Assembly: GCA_946183365.1 (NCBI GenBank)
Contig: CAMHAH010000011.1
Coordinates: forward strand, 1-64,000
Direction: 5' to 3'
DNA: 64,000 nucleotides
DNA from: an uncultured Clostridia bacterium
GTDB lineage: Bacteria; Bacillota; Clostridia; Oscillospirales; Acutalibacteraceae
The notes under the pieces were generated by a model. That model was given only the letters and a program-made list of their open reading frames with translations. It was not told the origin of the DNA and ran no database searches. The translations under genes were made by a program, and so were the position numbers. Position 1 is the first letter of the stretch; each line of letters begins with the position of its first letter. Positions 46,316-54,608 of the stretch are shown piece by piece.

Positions 46316-46819
46316 ATGAAAGGTGAAAGCTATAAGAATATGAGCGCGTACTTTCAAGAGAACAAGGCGCGCAACACCACGATAAAGGCATTACACGACG
46401 TTCTGCCGCTTGTGATGTATATCTTCTACCCCGTACAGCTTATCACCCTCGGCATACGCGAGGGCTTCGGGAGCGAGGTGTTCCTGAGATTTACTCTTAT
46501 CCCCTTGGGAACCCTCATACTCATAACGGTAGTCAGAGCGATAATAAACGCCAAGAGACCGTATGAGGTATACGACTACACTCCTCCTGTAAACAAGAAG
46601 ACAAAGGGCAGGAGCTTTCCGTCACGCCATACGGTCTGCGCCTTCATCATAGCGATGGCGTTCATGTACATCCAGCTCAGGCTCGGTATAATCATGCTGA
46701 TACTCGCGGCGCTGATAGGCGTTACCAGAGTACTCGCCGGAGTTCACTTCGTACGCGACGTTATCGGCGGAGCGGCGATCGGGATAATAATCGGCGTACT
46801 TGGCTTCTTCGTATTCTGA
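46316..46819 (+). CDS. PAP2-family membrane phosphatase
   Basis: Membrane phosphatase of 167 residues with the three PAP2 motifs: RP at 81-82 (NAKRPYE), PSRH at 102-105, and R138-H144-D148 (TRVLAGVHFVRD). About five hydrophobic segments. Likely removes phosphate from undecaprenyl pyrophosphate or phosphatidylglycerol phosphate; the exact lipid cannot be told. GGAAGTGG ribosome site before the ATG. Single gene with a structured leader. Confidence 0.9.
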   Translation: MKGESYKNMSAYFQENKARNTTIKALHDVLPLVMYIFYPVQLITLGIREGFGSEVFLRFTLIPLGTLILITVVRAIINAKRPYEVYDYTPPVNKKTKGRSFPSRHTVCAFIIAMAFMYIQLRLGIIMLILAALIGVTRVLAGVHFVRDVIGGAAIGIIIGVLGFFVF

Positions 46820-46863
46820 TTAACAATGAGAATTCTCCTTAAAATATACATTTCCTTAAGATG

Positions 46864-46881
46864 ACCGCCCTTTGAGGCGGT
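46864..46881 (+). terminator. Terminator after the PAP2 gene
   Basis: The stem ACCGCC / GGCGGT has a 6-nt loop and is followed by TATTCTTTT. Confidence 0.75.
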
Positions 46882-46941
46882 TATTCTTTTGGCCGAATTG
46901 AATATATTTCATTATTGTAATTCAAATCAGACACAATTTTC

Positions 46942-46971
46942 TTGCTATATAGCAAACAGATGTGGTATAAT
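46942..46971 (+). promoter_or_regulatory. Promoter of the BI-1-like gene
   Basis: -35 TTGCTA (46942-46947), 18-bp spacer, perfect -10 TATAAT (46966-46971), 32 bp before the start codon at 47004. Confidence 0.68.
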
Positions 46972-47003
46972 CCGTATATCCGATAAACTCAAGGAGTGAT
47001 ATA

Positions 47004-47861
47004 ATGAACAGATTACGACCAAATAACGGCGCTGCGGCTGTCAAGAAAACCCGTAGCTCATTTCTCGCGTCCAACCCTATCATGAGAAGGCTTGACAGAG
47101 TTGACGAGTACAGCGATGACAGCTCGGCCACATACGGCGGTATCACCTTAAAAACCTTGTTCTTCCTGCTTTTCAGCGTAGCGGGCGTCATACTTCAGCT
47201 GATAATGTCCTCTACCTTAGCAACCGGGCAAAGCTTCGATATAAAGATCTCGGGCTTCACCACCACCCTCTATACGGGCGAGGCTATCGCTCTCGGAGCT
47301 TCTGTAGTGCTCGCGATAGTATTCCAGCTTTTAGCCTTCTTCGCCAAGCCGACTACGCCTATAACCGGCGCTCTGTACTGCGTGACACAAGGCTACTTTA
47401 TCTCCTTCCTGATTTTCAAGGTCTTAAAGGGCTATGAATACCTCGGCGCGCTCGCGCTGGCCATCACCTTCACCATCATCGCTATAATGGCGGCACTCTA
47501 CACAAAAGGTATCATCAAGGTCACAAAAAAGTTCAGAATGGTAATGCTGACGCTGTTCATCACGATGATCGCAGTAACCCTGCTCAGTGTTATAGGATAT
47601 TTCATCCCCTTCACGAGACCTCTTGTAGAGAGCTTGAGGCAAAACCTCGTGCTGTCCATCGGTGTGTCGGTAGTATTCATCATCATCGCGGCATTGTTCC
47701 TGATCTGTGACTTCAACACCATAGATCACGTAGTAAAAGATAAGCTGCCCAAGAAATATGAGTGGCAGGCGGCGTTCGGTCTCTCGTTCACCGTACTGTG
47801 GCTGTATCTTAAGGTGCTCGACCTTATCATGACGATAGCCGGCAGAAACAACAATAATTAA
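47004..47861 (+). CDS. Bax inhibitor-1/YccA-like membrane protein
   Basis: Membrane protein of 285 residues with seven predicted helices. The N-terminal NPIMRRLD, SSATYGGITLKT and the C-terminal FNTIDHVV, KYEWQAAFGLSFTVLWLYLKVLDL match the BI-1/YccA family, whose bacterial member YetJ conducts calcium in a pH-dependent way. A cytosolic acidic residue pair near the last helices (CDFNTID) fits the pH sensor. GGAG site before the ATG. It has its own promoter and a shared terminator. Confidence 0.83.
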   Translation: MNRLRPNNGAAAVKKTRSSFLASNPIMRRLDRVDEYSDDSSATYGGITLKTLFFLLFSVAGVILQLIMSSTLATGQSFDIKISGFTTTLYTGEAIALGASVVLAIVFQLLAFFAKPTTPITGALYCVTQGYFISFLIFKVLKGYEYLGALALAITFTIIAIMAALYTKGIIKVTKKFRMVMLTLFITMIAVTLLSVIGYFIPFTRPLVESLRQNLVLSIGVSVVFIIIAALFLICDFNTIDHVVKDKLPKKYEWQAAFGLSFTVLWLYLKVLDLIMTIAGRNNNN

Positions 47862-47886
47862 CACAGGACTTAACAGACTTAACAAA

Positions 47887-47919
47887 AAAGTCATCCCGTT
47901 GTACTTTCGGGATGACTTT
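47887..47919. terminator. Bidirectional terminator between BI-1-like and flippase-like genes
   Basis: The 12-bp perfect stem AAAGTCATCCCG / CGGGATGACTTT is followed by ATTTTTTTGC on the plus strand, with A's on the other side. It overlaps the last codon of the minus-strand gene by two bases. Confidence 0.88.
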
Positions 47920-49018
47920 ATTTTTTTGCTTTGTTCTGTTCTTGATCGCGGTTCATGAATTTAATATGGATATGATTTATAAGCGTAACAAGCCCCGCGA
48001 AGATGAATGAGATATAAAAGTTTATACCTCTCGTTGTGACCATGGTAGCGCTTAGCAAGACCGAGTTGCTGATGACCATTGAAAAAACGTTGTTGAATAT
48101 AGCCTCGCTCGCTCCGACAGCGCCCGGCAGCGGTACACAGTACGCGCCGAACCAGCAGTAAGCCTCAAGAGCATAGATATCAATAACGTCGATCTGTACA
48201 CCCGCGAGCGACGGGATATTATAGAGAGCTCCGTAAAAAACCAGAACACCTATCGAGATATATACCAGCCTCTCGGCGAAATTCAACAGGAACGAGCCTA
48301 TAAACGCGCGTTTATCCTTAGCGAGAAGCAGCACGGAGTTCTTGAAGCGATGTACAGAAGCATCTATGCGAGAGATATAGCGCTCCTTGTGCTTTAATAT
48401 ATGCAGAAAAGCCAACAAACTCACCAGCTTGCGCGCTATGCTGATGACCAGCTTCTCAGACACCATTATCATAACATATACGGAAAGGAACAAGAGCTGT
48501 ACCAACAAGCCGACTATGATACAAACCTTGACTATCCATGAGTCTATATTCAAGAAAAGATTAGGTCTCAGAATAAAGGTGATGACCGCGAGCACAATCA
48601 AAGAAGCGGTGTACATCAAAAGGTTGACCGAGAGGATAGCGGTAGTGTGCGATATCGGGATACCGTCCTTGACCATGTAATAAGCCGAGGCGGGCTGTCC
48701 GCCCGTAGCAGACGGAGTTATCGCCGAAAAGTATACATCGGCGGAGGCGTAGGAGTAATTCTTCAATATACTCTTTTTATATCCCATTGTGCGCGAGAGC
48801 AGTCCTATGCTCAAGCCCTTGAAGCCGATATTCATTATCATGCACAGGAACGCTCCGATGAGAAACGGCAGCTTGATATCGGCAACGAATTTGCCGACGG
48901 ATTCAAGAGAAAAGCCGTCGTTGTTATAAAAGATCATGTAAAAGGTCAGACCGATAAGCGCAAGCAGAACCGCCATATTAACGATCATTTTCTTGATATC
49001 GGGCTTTTTCTTACCCAC
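47918..49018 (-). CDS. Flippase-like membrane protein (LPG synthase TM/YbhN family)
   Basis: Membrane protein of 366 residues with about eight helices of the lysylphosphatidylglycerol synthetase transmembrane (UPF0104) family. Typical segments are SAITPSATGGQPASAYYM and CVPLPGAVGASEA. Members are linked to lipid flipping, but no synthetase domain is present here. The GGGGGCG site before the ATG is adequate. A TTCT-N5-AGAA palindrome (49044-49056) lies just upstream of the start codon. Confidence 0.85.
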   Translation of the reverse strand: MGKKKPDIKKMIVNMAVLLALIGLTFYMIFYNNDGFSLESVGKFVADIKLPFLIGAFLCMIMNIGFKGLSIGLLSRTMGYKKSILKNYSYASADVYFSAITPSATGGQPASAYYMVKDGIPISHTTAILSVNLLMYTASLIVLAVITFILRPNLFLNIDSWIVKVCIIVGLLVQLLFLSVYVMIMVSEKLVISIARKLVSLLAFLHILKHKERYISRIDASVHRFKNSVLLLAKDKRAFIGSFLLNFAERLVYISIGVLVFYGALYNIPSLAGVQIDVIDIYALEAYCWFGAYCVPLPGAVGASEAIFNNVFSMVISNSVLLSATMVTTRGINFYISFIFAGLVTLINHIHIKFMNRDQEQNKAKK

Positions 49019-49168
49019 AGAACGCCCCCTTTCATAGATTTAATTCTAAATAAGAATTATGTAAGCATACTATTCTTATTATAAATTACCTATATATTTT
49101 ACCTCAAAACTCTTCTCAGGTCAAGTACGGCACTTGTGGAAGTATATAATCAACAGTACCAAACAAAA

Positions 49169-49190
49169 AGCCTTCCCCGAGAGGAAGGCT
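49169..49190 (-). terminator. Terminator after the amidohydrolase gene
   Basis: The stem AGCCTTCC / GGAAGGCT is followed on the minus strand by TTTTTGTTTG, 45 bp behind the stop codon at 49235. Confidence 0.82.
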
Positions 49191-49234
49191 CATGAATACT
49201 ATATTCTTTTTAAACTACTAACTAAAAACTACGA

Positions 49235-50044
49235 TCACACATCAAGGCCATAGAGCTTCTTGGCGTTTTCGCTGAGGATAAGGAGTTTTTCTTCATCACT
49301 CAAACCGAGCTCAAAGAACATCCTGACCTCGTCCTTTGGATGCCACATGGGGTAATCGGTACCGAACAGCACCCTGTCGGCGCCGTAACGTCGGATTATC
49401 TCAGCGGTCTTGTCGAGAGGTACCCAGTACATCGTGGATGAGCAGTCTACATAGAGGTTAGGAGTACCCGCAAGCTCGAGGCTCGCTTCATCCCAGAGCG
49501 ACCATCCGCCCATATGAGCGCCGATGATAGTCAGGTTGGTATAGGTCTCGAGTATCGGGACAAGTCGGTTGGTGTTAGAGAAATCATAGCGCTTATCGCC
49601 CGTGTGCATAAGTATCGGCAAGCCGAACTCCTCACACAGCTCATAGATCTTAAGACAGCGGTAGTCGTCTATCTTGAAGCGCTGGATATCGGGGTGGAGC
49701 TTTACACCCTTCAGTCCGAGATCGACAAGGTGCTGTACATCAGCTCGCTGATCCTCGCTGTCGGGGTGAAGAGTACCCAAACCCGTCAGCCTGCCGTCGG
49801 AATTCGCGACGGTATCGGCTATAAAGCTGTTAATGGAATTCACCTGCTTGGGAGTTGTAGCTACAGACTGCACCAGAGAATGATCGATACCGCAGTCCTC
49901 ATTTATTTTCAGCAAGCTTGCGGCTGTACCGTCGCACTTGGCGACAGTCCCGTAAAAAGTATCGGTACCGGCGACCGCCTTTGCGGCGATCTTCTCGGGA
50001 TATATATGACAATGGCTGTCGATTATCTTAAAACCGTCTCTCAT
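49235..50044 (-). CDS. Amidohydrolase-family metal-dependent hydrolase
   Basis: Protein of 269 residues with a metal-dependent TIM barrel of the amidohydrolase-2 (ACMSD-like decarboxylase/hydrolase) family. Metal ligands are visible: HCH at 11-13 (IDSHCHIY), KLHPD, LMHTGD, GAHMGG, and Asp in FGTDYPMW. The substrate is unknown. Its ATG overlaps the stop codon of the TIM-barrel/ligase fusion gene by one base, so both are translated together and probably act on the same compound. Confidence 0.87.
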   Translation of the reverse strand: MRDGFKIIDSHCHIYPEKIAAKAVAGTDTFYGTVAKCDGTAASLLKINEDCGIDHSLVQSVATTPKQVNSINSFIADTVANSDGRLTGLGTLHPDSEDQRADVQHLVDLGLKGVKLHPDIQRFKIDDYRCLKIYELCEEFGLPILMHTGDKRYDFSNTNRLVPILETYTNLTIIGAHMGGWSLWDEASLELAGTPNLYVDCSSTMYWVPLDKTAEIIRRYGADRVLFGTDYPMWHPKDEVRMFFELGLSDEEKLLILSENAKKLYGLDV

Positions 50045-52569
50045 TACGCTGTCACCACGCTGTCTGCTTTCTGTAAGCCGAGCTTGATAACAGCGTCCTC
50101 ACGCATCTTATACTTGAGGATCTTGCCCGCGGCGTTCATCGGGAAGCTGTCGACGAAGTCGATGTACTTAGGTACCTTATGACGAGCCATATTAGCGCCG
50201 ATAAACTCCTTCATCTCCTGCTCGGTCATGGTCTCACCCTCTTTGAGGATAACGCACGCCATGATCTCTTCACCGTAGTTCTCATCGGGAACACCTATGA
50301 CCTGGACGTCTGAGACCTTGGGGTTGGTGTAGATGAACTCCTCTATCTCCTTGGGATAGATATTCTCACCGCCGCGGATTATCATGTCCTTCAAGCGGCC
50401 CGTTATCTTATAATAGCCGTCCTCGGTCTTGCAGGCGAGGTCGCCTGTATGGAGCCAGCCGTCCTTATCGATAGCCTCGGCGGTCTCCTTGGGCATCTTA
50501 TAATAGCCCTTCATGATATTATAGCCGCGCGCGAGGAACTCACCCGTGACATTTGGAGGACACTCCTCCCCTGTCTCGGGATTAACGATCTTGCACTCGA
50601 TCTCAGGCAGCTCCTTACCTACGGTCGAAACACGAACCTCGATAGAGTCGTCGGTAGAGCTCATCGTACATCCGGGAGAAGCCTCGGTCTGACCGTAGAC
50701 TATAGTTATCTCGGTCATGTGCATCTTCTCGACGACGTCGCGCATAGCGGATATCGGGCACGGCGAGCCCGCCATGATACCGGTACGCATATAAGAGAAA
50801 TCGGTCTTGGGGAAGTCGGGGTGCTCAAGCATAGAGATAAACATGGTCGGAACGCCGTGGAAAGCTGTGATATGCTCGTTGTTTATGCACGCGAGAGCGG
50901 GCTTGGGGCTGAAATACGGCAGCGGCAGAACAGTAGCGCCGTGGGTCATAGAGGCGGTCATAGCCAGCACCATTCCGAAGCAATGGAACATGGGCACCTG
51001 TATCATCATGCGGTCCTCGGTAGAGAGATCCATGCGGTCTCCGATATTCTTGCCGTTGTTTACGATATTATAATGGGTGAGCATAACGCCCTTGGGGAAG
51101 CCCGTGGTACCAGAGGTGTACTGCATATTGCAGACGTCGTCCTTATCAACGAGAGCCGCCATACGGTAGACCTCGCTCTTGGGGGTCTTTGAAGCGTACT
51201 CAAGCGCCTTCTCCCATGTCAGACAGCCTTTCTGCTCAAAGCCGACAGTGATGACGTTGCGCAAAAACGGCAGGCGCTTAGCGTGGAGCTGAGAGCCCTC
51301 TTTGACGTTCTCAAGCTCAGGACACAGACGCGCGATTATCTCGCCGTAGCTGGTGTCTTTGGCTCCCTGAGTTATGATAAGGGTATGAGTATCGCTCTGC
51401 TTCAAGAGGTACTCAGCCTCGTGTATCTTATAAGCGGTGTTGACGGTGACGAGTACCGCGCCGAGCTTAACGGTAGCCCAGAAAGCTATGTACCACTGGG
51501 GCACGTTGGAAGCCCATACGGCAACGTGTGACCCCGCCTTTACACCCAGAGAGATAAGAACTCTGGCGAATTCGTCGACATCATCGCGGAATTCCGAATA
51601 GGTTCGTGTATAGTCGAGAGAGGTGTATTTGAACGCGAGCTGATCGGGGAACTCCTCGACCATCCTGTCGAGCACCTGAGAGAAGGTGCAGTCTATCAGG
51701 GTCTCTTTCTTCCATACGAATTTACCGGTATGGCGGTTGTTCCAGTAAAGAGCGCTCTCGTTCTTTGAAGTATCGGCGAACTGGCGCATATAGCTGATGA
51801 ACTGAGCGAAGACGATATCCATATCGTCGAGCTCGGGACACCAGCTCGGATCCCATACAAGAGAGATAAAACCGTCGTAGTTCACCGAGCGCAGAGCCTT
51901 CATGGTCTCGGTGATAGGCAGATCGCCCTCACCTACCAAGCGGTATTCGATGCCGTCGTCGGTCTTGACGGCGTCATTGAGGTGGACATGACGCACATAA
52001 GCGCCGAGGTTGGATATGATCTTAGCGGGGCTCTCGCCTACCGTAAAGTACGCCGCAGACATATTCCACAGTGAGGCGACATAGTCGCTTGCGAAATACT
52101 CGAGGGTATCCCTGAGCAGAGAGGTATCGGCAAAAAGCCCACGGGTCTCGATAAGCAGAGAGACCTTCTCGCGCTCAGCGTCGGGCAGTACGGCCTCGAT
52201 CAACTTTATGACGTTCTTTACCGCCTTATCTATATCATCGTGGCTCTCGGCGCGCAGACGGATATTAGGTATACGCAGATTAGAAGCTATATTCATACAG
52301 CGTTCTATCTCGGCTATAGCCTTGTCATACTGCTCCTCGTCTGCGATATCGTTGATGACGTCGATACATGGCAAAGTCAGATTGCGGTCATACAGCATAC
52401 GCAGGGTAGCCGCCGCTGAATAATCCTGGAACACTCCGCTCTTCTCAGAGAACGCGGCGTTATTGATATTATGGGGCTCTATACCCTCGAATTTGAAATA
52501 CTCGGCGGCTGTGCAAAATTCTTCAAAAGAAATATCATGCCAGCCCTTGGTAGAAAATGAAAACTTCAT
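50044..52569 (-). CDS. Fusion of xylose isomerase-like TIM barrel and acyl-CoA ligase
   Basis: Two-domain protein of 841 residues. The N-terminal part (about 1-265) is a sugar isomerase/AP-endonuclease-2-type TIM barrel (FEGIEPHNIN, LIETRG, HVHLND). The C-terminal part (about 290-841) is an AMP-forming acyl-CoA ligase with YTSGTTGFPKGVMLTH near 485, GWLHTGD, GRLKDMIIRGGENIYP and the catalytic Lys in AAGKILKYKMR. Catalysis by the ligase half looks intact. Such a fusion is unusual; the barrel could make or hydrolyse the acid that is activated. AAAGG lies 13 bases before the ATG, a long spacing. Confidence 0.88.
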   Translation of the reverse strand: MKFSFSTKGWHDISFEEFCTAAEYFKFEGIEPHNINNAAFSEKSGVFQDYSAAATLRMLYDRNLTLPCIDVINDIADEEQYDKAIAEIERCMNIASNLRIPNIRLRAESHDDIDKAVKNVIKLIEAVLPDAEREKVSLLIETRGLFADTSLLRDTLEYFASDYVASLWNMSAAYFTVGESPAKIISNLGAYVRHVHLNDAVKTDDGIEYRLVGEGDLPITETMKALRSVNYDGFISLVWDPSWCPELDDMDIVFAQFISYMRQFADTSKNESALYWNNRHTGKFVWKKETLIDCTFSQVLDRMVEEFPDQLAFKYTSLDYTRTYSEFRDDVDEFARVLISLGVKAGSHVAVWASNVPQWYIAFWATVKLGAVLVTVNTAYKIHEAEYLLKQSDTHTLIITQGAKDTSYGEIIARLCPELENVKEGSQLHAKRLPFLRNVITVGFEQKGCLTWEKALEYASKTPKSEVYRMAALVDKDDVCNMQYTSGTTGFPKGVMLTHYNIVNNGKNIGDRMDLSTEDRMMIQVPMFHCFGMVLAMTASMTHGATVLPLPYFSPKPALACINNEHITAFHGVPTMFISMLEHPDFPKTDFSYMRTGIMAGSPCPISAMRDVVEKMHMTEITIVYGQTEASPGCTMSSTDDSIEVRVSTVGKELPEIECKIVNPETGEECPPNVTGEFLARGYNIMKGYYKMPKETAEAIDKDGWLHTGDLACKTEDGYYKITGRLKDMIIRGGENIYPKEIEEFIYTNPKVSDVQVIGVPDENYGEEIMACVILKEGETMTEQEMKEFIGANMARHKVPKYIDFVDSFPMNAAGKILKYKMREDAVIKLGLQKADSVVTA

Positions 52570-52598
52570 TGGTAATCACATACCTTTCGTTATAATCA

Positions 52599-52738
52599 GC
52601 CTCCCTTTCCTGAGGGAGGCTCAGCAAAGAGACGGATGGTTTGCGTTCATTGATCAATCAGTTACTCGCCGTGCTCGATCAATCGAACAATCCCTCAGCC
52701 TCGCTGCACTCTACAGCTCCCTTTAATAAAGAGAGCCT
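52599..52738. repeat. Interspersed repeat with GCCTCCCTTT ends, copy 1
   Basis: A 140-bp element starting GCCTCCCTTTCC-TGAGGGAGGC and ending AGCTCCCTTTAATAAAGAGAGCCT. It contains AATCCCTCAGCCTCGCTGCA, typical of a non-autonomous repeat common in gut Firmicutes. It fills the gap between the LeuA-like gene and the fusion ligase gene. Related to the copy at 55695-55862. Confidence 0.7.
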
Positions 52739-52740
52739 AA

Positions 52741-54111
52741 TCAATCCTCATCATAAACGGTCTTATTGACCGCGTTGATATACGCGCGGATAGAAGCTCC
52801 GATTATATCGGTGCTCAGTCCCGTGCCCGAATAGATCTTGCCGCCGGTACGCAGGCGTACAAGAGCGCTGCCCATAGCCTCTTTCTCCTGAGTGACGGTC
52901 TGGATAGAGAAATCGTCAAGCTCAAAGCGGCGTCCGATTATCTGCTCGATAGCGTGGAACGCGGCGTCGATAGGACCGTCGCCGATAGCGATGCCCTGAA
53001 CGGTCCTGCCCTCACGCTGCAAGGCAATCTGAGCCGAGGCAGAGAGCTTGTTGCCGCAGTTGATGACATAGCTCTCGATGGTATAGGTTGCAGGCACCTG
53101 TAAGGCGGTATTAGCTACGATAGCGTCGAGCTCCTTGATACCTACGTTCTTCTTGCGTGCGATACGACGGAACTCCTCATATACCTTCTTCATATCCTCG
53201 TCCGAGAGGTCATAGCCTATCTTCTCTATACTCTCGCGGACGGTGTCTACCGTATCATTGAGCTGTAGGGTGATACCGTCGTCGATTATCTCTCTTGCTA
53301 CAGCCTTCTGAGCCTTGCCGCTGATTATCCAGTCTATCTGGTCGATGGTGCGGTGGAGCTCGGTAAAGCGTATACCCGTAGAGATACCGTAGTTCTCTCT
53401 GATATCCTTGATAAGATCGCCGAATTCTCTGAGCGGAGTTGCCTCTCCGCCGATAGAAGTCTTGACGCAAGCCGCACCGTTCTTTACGGCTAAGATCGCC
53501 GCCGCGGTAGCTACGCCGTTTTTATTATTGCACATAACGCCTACGGGGACGTCTATGCCATCTGTGATCTCATTAATAAAACAAGCGAAATCATCGGGCA
53601 GAAGAATAGCGGCGTTATCGCACAGGCTGACCTTATCAGCGCCCGCTTCAACAGCGGTCCTGACGGCCTCCTTCAAAAAGTCCTTCTCGGCTCTTGTCGC
53701 GTCTACGGCTACGAACTCAACATCACCGCAAACCGACTTAGCTTTCTCGACCATAGCCTTGACATAAGCGCACATCTTATCCTGCTTCTTATGAAGGGTA
53801 TACTCCATGATAGAAGAAGTCATCGGGAGCTCGACGCGGATACGGGGATGAACCGCGGTAGAGAGCGCCTCGGCAGCGCGGTCTACGGCGTCTATAGAGC
53901 TTGCCGCGGCTACCGACAGCACGCTGTTCTTGACAAAAGAAGCGGCAGTGCGGACAAGAAGGGTATCAGCCTTAGCTGAGCCTATCTCAGGCAGCTCGAC
54001 AACGTCTACGCCAAGCTTCTCGAGCTTTCGGGCGATCTCAAGCTTCTGCTTGAAGGACAGGTTCGACTTAGGCTCGGATAAGGTCGTGTCGGCGATCTTG
54101 ATGTAGTTCAT
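52741..54111 (-). CDS. LeuA-like protein with LeuA dimer domain and altered active site
   Basis: Protein of 456 residues with an HMGL-like TIM barrel (about 1-280) and a C-terminal LeuA allosteric/dimer domain (about 340-450) as in 2-isopropylmalate synthase. Active-site motifs are altered. DTTLRD reads DTTLSE (Arg becomes Ser12), and the metal-binding HxH of the HCHND motif reads MCN (Met193, Asn195). It may catalyse a different condensation or act as a leucine sensor. It is expressed behind a T-box that reads a leucine codon, linking it to leucine supply. AGGAA site before the ATG. Confidence 0.83.
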   Translation of the reverse strand: MNYIKIADTTLSEPKSNLSFKQKLEIARKLEKLGVDVVELPEIGSAKADTLLVRTAASFVKNSVLSVAAASSIDAVDRAAEALSTAVHPRIRVELPMTSSIMEYTLHKKQDKMCAYVKAMVEKAKSVCGDVEFVAVDATRAEKDFLKEAVRTAVEAGADKVSLCDNAAILLPDDFACFINEITDGIDVPVGVMCNNKNGVATAAAILAVKNGAACVKTSIGGEATPLREFGDLIKDIRENYGISTGIRFTELHRTIDQIDWIISGKAQKAVAREIIDDGITLQLNDTVDTVRESIEKIGYDLSDEDMKKVYEEFRRIARKKNVGIKELDAIVANTALQVPATYTIESYVINCGNKLSASAQIALQREGRTVQGIAIGDGPIDAAFHAIEQIIGRRFELDDFSIQTVTQEKEAMGSALVRLRTGGKIYSGTGLSTDIIGASIRAYINAVNKTVYDED

Positions 54112-54218
54112 AACAATTCCTCTTTTCTGAATAACGATACTGAATGATACAGAAATTGGGTGAGGGCATCGCCCTCCCGCAATTATTCATTATTCATTTT
54201 TCATTTTTCAATAATAAA

Positions 54219-54487
54219 GCCCCCGAGGTCACTGACCTCAGGGACGAAGTTACTTCGCGGTACCACCCTGCTTACCGTATAAAACGGTCACTCTAAGGCT
54301 CTGACAAGCCCTCTGTCATGATAACGGGACAATCCGGAGACGCTTACTCGTAGATCTTTCTGCGCCTCTGCTCCGAAATGAGACTCGCCCTTGCCGTCCT
54401 GCTGTCTCGCACCGACCGACAGCTCTCTGAAAAGACCAGATGTAAAAGCGATAATTTCATCAACGCATTTCTGTGGTTATTTTGCTG
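54219..54487 (-). promoter_or_regulatory. T-box riboswitch of the LeuA-like gene, specifier CUC (Leu)
   Basis: Minus-strand leader with AGAGAGCUGUC..GGUG stem I, T-box core UGGUACCGCG (54256-54265) and a terminator (CCCUGAGGUCA / UGACCUCGGGG then UUUAUUAUU, 54219-54243). Pairing GAAAU/AUUUC and UCGCUUU/AAGGGCGA isolates GU-CUC in the specifier loop; CUC is at 54380-54382. UGGU fits a discriminator A. Between the terminator and the gene lie short ATTATTCATT repeats (about 54182-54211). Confidence 0.88.
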
Positions 54488-54493
54488 TATAGT

Positions 54494-54522
54494 AATATAT
54501 CACAACAAAATCAAATTGTCAA
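54494..54522 (-). promoter_or_regulatory. Promoter of the LeuA-like gene
   Basis: Consensus -35 TTGACA (54517-54522), 17-bp spacer, -10 TATATT (54494-54499) on the minus strand, the same architecture as the thrS T-box promoter. Confidence 0.85.
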
Positions 54523-54565
54523 CGTTTTAACAACTAAAATAAACGATTTTACCTTTAGCACAAAA

Positions 54566-54589
54566 AACGGCGGGATAGCTCCCGCCGTT
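54566..54589 (-). terminator. Terminator after ilvE
   Basis: The 10-bp perfect stem AACGGCGGGA / TCCCGCCGTT with a TAGC loop is followed on the minus strand by TTTTGTGC. Confidence 0.85.
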
Positions 54590-54608
54590 ATGTGAAAAAT
54601 CCGTATTA

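Noticed and set aside
50044..52569. Two separate genes joined by a sequencing error
   Set aside because: The frame is continuous through a normal linker, there is no ribosome site or start at the junction, and the downstream gene is tightly coupled, so a true fusion is more likely.
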